DNA of 64,000 bases, taken from the NCBI RefSeq assembly GCF_051860665.1, contig NZ_JBHYDM010000012.1:93581-157580 (forward strand), read 5' to 3'. The stretch is from Falsiroseomonas sp051860665. Its GTDB lineage: Bacteria > Pseudomonadota > Alphaproteobacteria > Acetobacterales > Acetobacteraceae. Within the stretch, counting starts at the first letter, position 1, and each line of letters opens with the position of its first letter. This document shows positions 59,123 through 64,000 of this stretch, piece by piece. The translations under genes were made by a program, and so were the position numbers. The notes beneath the pieces were generated by a model. The model saw only the letters and a list, made by a program, of their open reading frames with translations, was not told the DNA's origin and ran no database searches.

Positions 59123-60631
59123 ATGGAAACCCTGCTCACGAACCTCGCCCTCGGGTTCAGCGTCGCCTTCAGCTTCGAGAACCTGATCTTCGCGCTGCTG
59201 GGCGCCTTCATCGGCACGGCGATCGGCGTGCTGCCGGGCATCGGCCCGGTGGCCACCATCTCGCTGCTGCTGCCGATCACCTTCGGCATGTCGCCGACCA
59301 CCGCCATCATCATGCTCGCCGGCATCTACTACGGCGCGCAGTACGGCGGCTCGACCACCGCCATCCTGCTGAACCTGCCCGGTGAGGTCAGTTCGGTGGT
59401 GACGGTGATCGAGGGCTACAAGATGGCCCGCAACGGCCGCGCCGGCGCGGCGCTGGCCACCGCGGCGCTCGGCAGCTTCTTCGCCGGCTCCGTCGCCACC
59501 ATCGTCGTCGCCGCCTCCGGCCCGCTGCTCACCTCCGTCGCCCTGTCCTTCGGCCCGGCCGACTACTTCTCCCTGATGTTCCTCGGCCTGGTCATCTCGG
59601 CGGTGCTGGCGCAGGGCTCCATCGTCAAGGGCATCGGCATGGTGGTGCTGGGCGTCGGCCTCGGCCTGGTCGGCACGGACGTGCAGACCGGCCAGCAGCG
59701 CTTCACCTTCGGCATTCCGGAACTCTCCGACGGCGTCGGCTTCGTCGCCATCGCCATGGGCATGTTCGGCATCGCCGAGATCATCCTGAACCTGGAGCGC
59801 CCGGAATCGCGCAACGTGCTGACCCACAAGGTCGGCAGCCTGTACCTGACGCGCGAGGAATTCAGCCGCGCCGTCCCCTCCGTGCTGCGCGGCACCGTGC
59901 TCGGCACCGTGCTCGGCATCCTGCCGGGCGGCGGCGCCTCCCTCGCCTCCTTCGGCTCCTACATGCTGGAGCGGAAGGTCTCGCGGAACCGCCACCTGTT
60001 CGGCACCGGTGCGATCGAGGGCGTGGCCGGCCCGGAGGCCGCGAACAACGCCTCCGCGCAGTCCAGCTTCATCCCGCTGCTGACGCTGGGCATCCCGGCG
60101 AATGCCGTGATGGCGCTGATGGTCGGCGCGCTGATCATCCAGGGCATCCAGCCGGGCCCCCGCATGGTGGAAGCCCAGCCGGACCTGTTCTGGGGCCTGA
60201 TCTGCTCCATGTGGGTCGGCAACCTGATGCTGCTGGTCATCAACCTGCCGATGATCGGCATGTGGGTGAAGCTGCTGGAAGTGCCGTATCGCCACCTCTA
60301 CCCGGCGATCATGGTGTTCTGCGCCATCGGCATCTACTCCATCAACAACAACGTCTTCGACGTCTACCTGATGGTGCTGTTCGGCCTCTTCGGCTACCTC
60401 TGCTCCAAGCTGAAGCTGGAAGGCGCGCCGCTGCTGATCGGCTTCGTGCTCGGCCCGATGATGGAGGAGCACCTCCGCCGCGCCATGCTGCTGTCCCGCG
60501 GCGATGTGATGGTCTTCATCGAGCGGCCGATCTCCGCCTCCATGCTCGGCATCGCCGCCATCGCGCTGCTGGCCATGCTGCTGCCCAACCTGCGGGCCGG
60601 CAAGGAAAAGGCCATGGCCGAGGGCGGCTGA
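59123..60631 (+). CDS. tctA: Tripartite tricarboxylate transporter large permease TctA
   Basis: A 502-residue permease with about twelve membrane segments. The duplicated Gly-rich family motif appears as AIGVLPGIGPVATISLLLPI with YYGAQYGGSTTAILLNLPGE in the first half, and GILPGGGASLASFGSYMLER with GAIEGVAGPEAANNASAQSSFIPLLTLGIP in the second. It forms the sodium- or proton-driven channel with TctB. Confidence 0.93.
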   Translation: METLLTNLALGFSVAFSFENLIFALLGAFIGTAIGVLPGIGPVATISLLLPITFGMSPTTAIIMLAGIYYGAQYGGSTTAILLNLPGEVSSVVTVIEGYKMARNGRAGAALATAALGSFFAGSVATIVVAASGPLLTSVALSFGPADYFSLMFLGLVISAVLAQGSIVKGIGMVVLGVGLGLVGTDVQTGQQRFTFGIPELSDGVGFVAIAMGMFGIAEIILNLERPESRNVLTHKVGSLYLTREEFSRAVPSVLRGTVLGTVLGILPGGGASLASFGSYMLERKVSRNRHLFGTGAIEGVAGPEAANNASAQSSFIPLLTLGIPANAVMALMVGALIIQGIQPGPRMVEAQPDLFWGLICSMWVGNLMLLVINLPMIGMWVKLLEVPYRHLYPAIMVFCAIGIYSINNNVFDVYLMVLFGLFGYLCSKLKLEGAPLLIGFVLGPMMEEHLRRAMLLSRGDVMVFIERPISASMLGIAAIALLAMLLPNLRAGKEKAMAEGG

Positions 60632-60656
60632 CGCCGCCGAAGCCACAGGATCCAGG

Positions 60657-60687
60657 AAGGGGCCGCTCCGCAAGGGGCGGCCCCTTT
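60657..60687 (+). terminator. Rho-independent terminator after tctA
   Basis: AAGGGGCCGC (60657-60666) pairs with GCGGCCCCTT (60677-60686) around a ten-base loop and is followed by T; a stable stem with a short U run 26 bases after the tctA stop, ending the tctCBA transcript. Confidence 0.75.
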
Positions 60688-60742
60688 CGCTTGCGTGGCC
60701 CGCGACGCACCCTGGCGCGCGGAACCGCATGGAGTCGCCCGC

Positions 60743-61495
60743 ATGGACCTGCAACTGGCCGGCAAGATCGCCCTCGTCACCGGCGCCTCCGCCGGCCTCG
60801 GCCGCAGCATCGCGCGCCTGCTGGCCGAGGAAGGCTGCAAGCTCGCCTTGCTCGCCCGGCGCATGAACCGGCTGGAGGACTCCGCCGCCACCCTGCCCGC
60901 CTCCGCCGAGGCGCTGCTGCTGGCCGAGGATGTGACCGACCCGACCGCCGCCGAACGCACGCGGGATGCCGTGCTCGCCCGCTTCGGCGGCTGCGACATC
61001 CTGGTGAACAATGCCGGCGGCAGCCGCCCGCAGACGGATCTGGGGCCGGAGGAGGTCTGGCAGGAATCGATGGAGATCAACTTCCACGCCGGCCGCCGCA
61101 TGGCCCATGCGCTGATCCCGGCGATGCAGGCGGGAAAATTCGGCCGCATCGTGAACATCACCGGCAGCGACGAGCCGCATATCATCAACGCCGCCAATGC
61201 CCCGAACGGCGCCGTGCATATCTGGGCCAAGGCGCTGTCCCGCCAGCTCGGCCGGGACGGCATCACGGTGAACTGCGTGCCCCCCGGCCGCCTGCGGTCG
61301 GAGCAGATCGACGCCCGCATCCTGCCGAATGAGGCAGCCCGCCAGGAATGGGCGGCGAAGGAGGTGCCGGTCGGCTTCATCGGGGAGCCGGACGACCTCG
61401 GCGTGCTGGTGACCTTCCTGTGTTCTCCCCGCGCCCGCTACATCACCGGCCAGGTGGTGCATGTGGATGGCGGCACGCACCGCTTCAGCCACTGA
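60743..61495 (+). CDS. Short-chain dehydrogenase/reductase with His in place of the catalytic Tyr
   Basis: A 250-residue SDR from ATG 60743. The cofactor motif is TGASAGLG (13-20), NNAGG (89-93) is present, and Ser142 occupies the catalytic Ser site. The active-site Y-x3-K is replaced by His159-x3-Lys163 (HIWAK), so the usual proton donor is missing. The C-terminal SPRARYITGQVVHVDGGTH is standard. It may use another acid or have lost reductase activity. Alone after the tctA terminator. Confidence 0.82.
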   Translation: MDLQLAGKIALVTGASAGLGRSIARLLAEEGCKLALLARRMNRLEDSAATLPASAEALLLAEDVTDPTAAERTRDAVLARFGGCDILVNNAGGSRPQTDLGPEEVWQESMEINFHAGRRMAHALIPAMQAGKFGRIVNITGSDEPHIINAANAPNGAVHIWAKALSRQLGRDGITVNCVPPGRLRSEQIDARILPNEAARQEWAAKEVPVGFIGEPDDLGVLVTFLCSPRARYITGQVVHVDGGTHRFSH

Positions 61496-61564
61496 CCTGC
61501 AGAGGGCGCAGGGCAGGCCGGGCGCGGCGGGTGTAGAGTCCCGCCGGCTCCAGGATCACCCCGC

Positions 61565-62050
61565 ATGTCCCATCCCACGCATATCCGCCGCACCATCGCC
61601 CGCGCCAAGCAGCGCCGGGGCAAGGCGCCGGTCCCGCTCCGCCTGGCTGACCGGCTGGCCGATGCGGTGGCCGCGCGCGTCGGGTCCTGGCGCTTCATCC
61701 TGATCCAGTCCGGGCTGCTGGCCGCCTGGATCCTGGCCAATGCGCTGATCGGGACCGAGGCCTGGGACCCCTACCCCTTCATCCTGCTCAACCTCGTCCT
61801 GTCCTTCCAGGCCGCCTATACCGCGCCCATCATCATGATGAGCCAGAACCGGCAGTCCGAGCTCGACCGCGACCGGTCGGTGGCCGACTACCAGGTGAAC
61901 CTGCGCGCCGAGGCCGACATCACCCTGCTGCATGAGAAGGTGGACCTGCTGCGGGAACAGCAATTGGCCGAGATCACCGATATGCTGCGCCGTGCGCTGG
62001 AGCGGATCGACACGCTGGAAGCCAGGCGCCGGGAAGGAGAGCAGGGATGA
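61565..62050 (+). CDS. DUF1003 membrane protein
   Basis: A 161-residue protein with two membrane helices (FILIQSGLLAAWILANALIG; YPFILLNLVLSFQAAYTAPIIMMSQNRQ) and a charged C-terminal helix (ADITLLHEKVDLLREQQLAEI). This is the DUF1003 pattern; function unknown. It overlaps a tiny membrane-protein gene by four bases. Confidence 0.88.
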   Translation: MSHPTHIRRTIARAKQRRGKAPVPLRLADRLADAVAARVGSWRFILIQSGLLAAWILANALIGTEAWDPYPFILLNLVLSFQAAYTAPIIMMSQNRQSELDRDRSVADYQVNLRAEADITLLHEKVDLLREQQLAEITDMLRRALERIDTLEARRREGEQG

Positions 62051-62205
62051 GCCTGTTGCTGCGCGGATTGCTGGTCGCCGCCGGCGCCATCACCGCCCTT
62101 TTCGTGGCGCGCGATGCGCCGAATTTCGCGGTCATCGAGGGCATGGTCGCGGTGGTGATCATCGCCGCGATCGTGCTTGTGCTGGCCCTGACCCGGCGCA
62201 AATAG
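62047..62205 (+). CDS. Tiny two-helix membrane protein coupled to the DUF1003 gene
   Basis: A 52-residue ORF starting at ATG 62047, inside the DUF1003 stop (ATGA). It encodes LLLRGLLVAAGAITALFVA, a short polar hinge (RDAPNF) and GMVAVVIIAAIVLVLAL ending TRRK, i.e. two membrane helices with a positive tail. The tight coupling suggests that it is a partner of the DUF1003 protein. No family recognised. Confidence 0.6.
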   Translation: MSLLLRGLLVAAGAITALFVARDAPNFAVIEGMVAVVIIAAIVLVLALTRRK

Positions 62206-62209
62206 CGCC

Positions 62210-62806
62210 TCACCGGACCAGCGGCAGCAGCGAGGCCACCAGCAGCAGCGCCATGCCGATGTTGAAGCGCCGCAGCCAGCGGGGATCGGACAGCAGGTCG
62301 CGCAGCGCGACCCCCATGCCGGCCCAGAGAATCAGGCTCGGCAGCACGCCCAGCGCGACCGCCAGGCTGACCACCAGCACGGATAGCACCGGCGAATCGG
62401 GCTGGGTGTAGATCGCCATGGCGGTCACCGCGGCGAGCCAGGCCTTGGGGTTCATCCACTGGAATCCGGCCGATTCGAGGAAGCCGATCGGCCGCGCCGG
62501 CGCCTGCCCGGCGCCGCCCATGGCCCGTGCCGTGCCGATCCGCCAGGCCAGGCGCAGCAGCCATGCGGCGCCGGCCAGCTTCACCGCCAGCCCCAGCGCC
62601 GGCACCGCGGCCAGCAGCAGGCCGAGCCCGGCGCCCACCCCCAGCATCACCGTGCAGAGCCCGGCGCTGACGCCGAGAAGCTGCGGCAGCGTGCGCCGGA
62701 AGCCGAAATTGGCGCCCGAGGCCAGCAGCAGGAAATTGCTGGGACCCGGTCCCAGGGAGCTGATCACGGCAAACAGGCCGAGGGCGAGGATGGTCTCGAT
62801 GGGCAT
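62210..62806 (-). CDS. LysE-family amino acid exporter
   Basis: A 198-residue membrane protein from ATG 62806 with about six helices. The LysE/RhtB signature is LGPGPSNFLLLASGANFGFRRTLPQLLGVSAG, followed by FQWMNPKAWLAAVTAMAIY. Members export amino acids or homoserine lactone-like compounds. The HxlR regulator gene lies 68 bases upstream on the same strand. Confidence 0.88.
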   Translation of the reverse strand: MPIETILALGLFAVISSLGPGPSNFLLLASGANFGFRRTLPQLLGVSAGLCTVMLGVGAGLGLLLAAVPALGLAVKLAGAAWLLRLAWRIGTARAMGGAGQAPARPIGFLESAGFQWMNPKAWLAAVTAMAIYTQPDSPVLSVLVVSLAVALGVLPSLILWAGMGVALRDLLSDPRWLRRFNIGMALLLVASLLPLVR

Positions 62807-62874
62807 GGCGGCACCTCCGCCCGCCTGATGCCGCAGGGGCGGCCGCGCCGGGGGTCCGGAATCCGGACCGCCGG

Positions 62875-63522
62875 TCAGGCGGGCGCCACCTCGGCGAAGG
62901 CATAGCGCGCGAACCAGCCGGGGAAGGCGCGTACCAGCCCGCGCGGCCCCTCCAGCGCCAGGCCCATGCGCTGCGCCGCGGCGAAGCTGGTATCGCCGCG
63001 CCACCAGGCGGCCAGCGCCGGCAGCGGCCCGTGCAGGCGCAGCGGCTCGGGGAAGCCCGGATTGCGGCGGCACAACGCCACCTCCCGCGCACCCAGCAGC
63101 AGGAAGCGCGGCGGGTGGCCGGCGAGGTCCAGGCGCAGCACCAGCGGCTGCGGCGGCAGGGCCTCCGGCCGCACGCGGCGCTGCATGTCGATCAGCACCG
63201 GCTCCAGGTCCAGATCCTCGGCCTGCGTGTCCCGCACCAGCCGGCGCTGGCCCCACTGCCCCAGGGCGGCGATCACCGGCGCCAGTTCCAGGCCGGATCC
63301 GGTCAGCGCATAGCCATCCGCCTGCCGCGCGACGCAACCCAGCGCCTGCAGCGCCTCCAGCCGCTCCGCCAGCATGGTGCGGGAGATGCGCGGGATGCCG
63401 CGGCGGATGTCGTTGAACCGCCGCGCGCCGGAGAGCAATTCCCGCACCACCAGCAGCGTCCAGCGGCCGCCCACCGCCTCATGCGCGCGCGCGACCGCGC
63501 AGAACTGTCCATGGCCCGCCAT
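62875..63522 (-). CDS. HxlR-family transcriptional regulator
   Basis: A 215-residue regulator. The winged helix has the HxlR pattern: the conserved Cys in QFCAVARAHEAVGGRWTLLVVRELL, then RRFNDIRRGIPRISRTMLAERLEALQALGCVAR. The C-terminal ~110 residues form a SCP2-like or ligand-binding extension. Its start lies only about a dozen bases from the IS481-type element, so its native promoter may have been displaced. LysE is the likely target. Confidence 0.85.
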   Translation of the reverse strand: MAGHGQFCAVARAHEAVGGRWTLLVVRELLSGARRFNDIRRGIPRISRTMLAERLEALQALGCVARQADGYALTGSGLELAPVIAALGQWGQRRLVRDTQAEDLDLEPVLIDMQRRVRPEALPPQPLVLRLDLAGHPPRFLLLGAREVALCRRNPGFPEPLRLHGPLPALAAWWRGDTSFAAAQRMGLALEGPRGLVRAFPGWFARYAFAEVAPA

Positions 63523-63531
63523 GGCTCGCTT

Positions 63532-64000
63532 CTAGGTGTTTGGTCCCGGGATGAGGTGGTGCGGGTTGATGGTGAAAGGCGACGAGTCTTTTGCCCATGC
63601 GTCGCAGATGGTCTGGAAGGGCGTACGCCATCGGAGCGCCTTGAGGTGCTTGGCGAAGTTATGCGCCCGGACGAATACCAGGACGTGCGCTTCGAGGGCG
63701 TCGAGGCCGGGATAGTGGAAGGCCTTGATGGTGGCGTCCTTGACGGTTCGATGCATCCGCTCCGCCTGGCCGTTGGTCCAGGGGTGGTAGGGCTTGGTGA
63801 GGCGGTGTTCGATGCCATGCTCGCGGCAGACGCGGTCGAAGCTGTGGCCGCGGAACTGGGCGGTCCAGCCGCCGCGGTTCCGCGGCGCGTCGGCGAAGGC
63901 GATGCCGTTGTCGGTGAGCACGACGCGAAGCCTGTAGGGGAAGGCGGCCAGGGCGCTTCGCAGGAACGCGGCGCCGGTGGCCATGTTCGACCGCTCATGG
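63532..64000 (-). CDS. IS481-type transposase, integrase core (truncated by the right window edge)
   Basis: At least 155 C-terminal residues; the frame stays open to the window end, so the gene begins outside. LTDNGIAFAD is the second DDE block, and GIEHRLTKPYHPWTNGQAERMHRTVKDATIKAFHY carries the third catalytic acid in the usual TKPYHPWTNGQAER context. The C terminus is LKALRWRTPFQTICDAW..., typical of IS481 members. Confidence 0.88.
   Translation of the reverse strand, partial: HERSNMATGAAFLRSALAAFPYRLRVVLTDNGIAFADAPRNRGGWTAQFRGHSFDRVCREHGIEHRLTKPYHPWTNGQAERMHRTVKDATIKAFHYPGLDALEAHVLVFVRAHNFAKHLKALRWRTPFQTICDAWAKDSSPFTINPHHLIPGPNT
63535..64000. mobile_element. IS481-family insertion sequence, left end visible
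   Basis: The element's transposase runs to the right window edge. IS481 ends start with TGT; a TGTTTGGTCCCGGGATGAGG sequence at about 63537 overlaps the transposase stop region and is a plausible left terminal repeat. The other end and any target duplication lie outside the window. Confidence 0.6.

Overview
The window is about 64 kb of very GC-rich DNA with tightly packed genes, many ATGA-type start/stop overlaps, and strong C/G bias in third codon positions. Four Bug/TctC-type solute receptors, a homospermidine synthase, the ZapA / 6S RNA / 5-formyl-THF cyclo-ligase order, DUF1289 and DUF1491 proteins, and the gene order inositol monophosphatase - OmpA - MotA-like - OmpA coiled coil all fit an alphaproteobacterium. 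The most likely family is Acetobacteraceae (Roseomonas-like); this is an inference from gene content. No rRNA, tRNA, CRISPR array or prophage structure was seen.

Layout. 1-12.8 kb: end of a homospermidine synthase, then a catabolic/transport patchwork: a dipeptide-type binding protein with an alpha/beta hydrolase, a FadR-type regulator with a promoter/operator, three Bug receptors, an NHL beta-propeller protein, an MmgE/PrpD protein, a fumarate-reductase-like flavoprotein and a quinone-oxidoreductase-like protein. 12.8-27.4 kb: one large minus-strand cluster with an Opp/Dpp-type ABC importer, two HcnABC/opine-oxidase-like flavin dehydrogenase modules, an extra DAO-family oxidase and an SDR; a paralogous binding protein diverges at its head. 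The parts suggest uptake of an opine, imino acid or other secondary amine followed by oxidation at a flavin/2Fe-2S complex. 27.4-39.3 kb: mostly housekeeping genes (fasciclin protein, photolyase, phosphoesterases, HMG-CoA-lyase family, 5-FCL, 6S RNA, zapA, class I aldolase, cytochrome c, TauE/SafE, thiE, FkbM methyltransferase).

39.3-45.9 kb is an accessory patch around the elongation factor P modification genes epmA and epmB. On one side lies a 689-residue protein with a C-terminal nitrilase-fold domain next to a gene-poor, AT-richer stretch. On the other side lies a clearly lower-GC P-loop ATPase gene placed between epmB and efp, which seems to have replaced the last codons of epmB. These two genes are the best candidates for undescribed biology here, possibly defence related, though no partner gene proves it.

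45.9-64 kb: efp, a non-flagellar MotA/MotB-like set with two OmpA-domain proteins, a long inverted repeat, a MOSC protein, upp, cytochrome b561, a DUF429-like protein, ketopantoate-reductase and M20 peptidase genes divergent from a complete tripartite tricarboxylate transporter (tctC, tctB, tctA), an SDR lacking the usual catalytic Tyr, a DUF1003 protein with a tiny membrane partner, LysE, an HxlR regulator, and an IS481-type transposase running off the right edge.

A family of C-rich/G-rich palindromes (arms like CCCTCTCCCC/GGGGAGAGGG followed by TTGGGTGAGGGG) recurs at five intergenic places and looks like a REP/BIME-type dispersed repeat.
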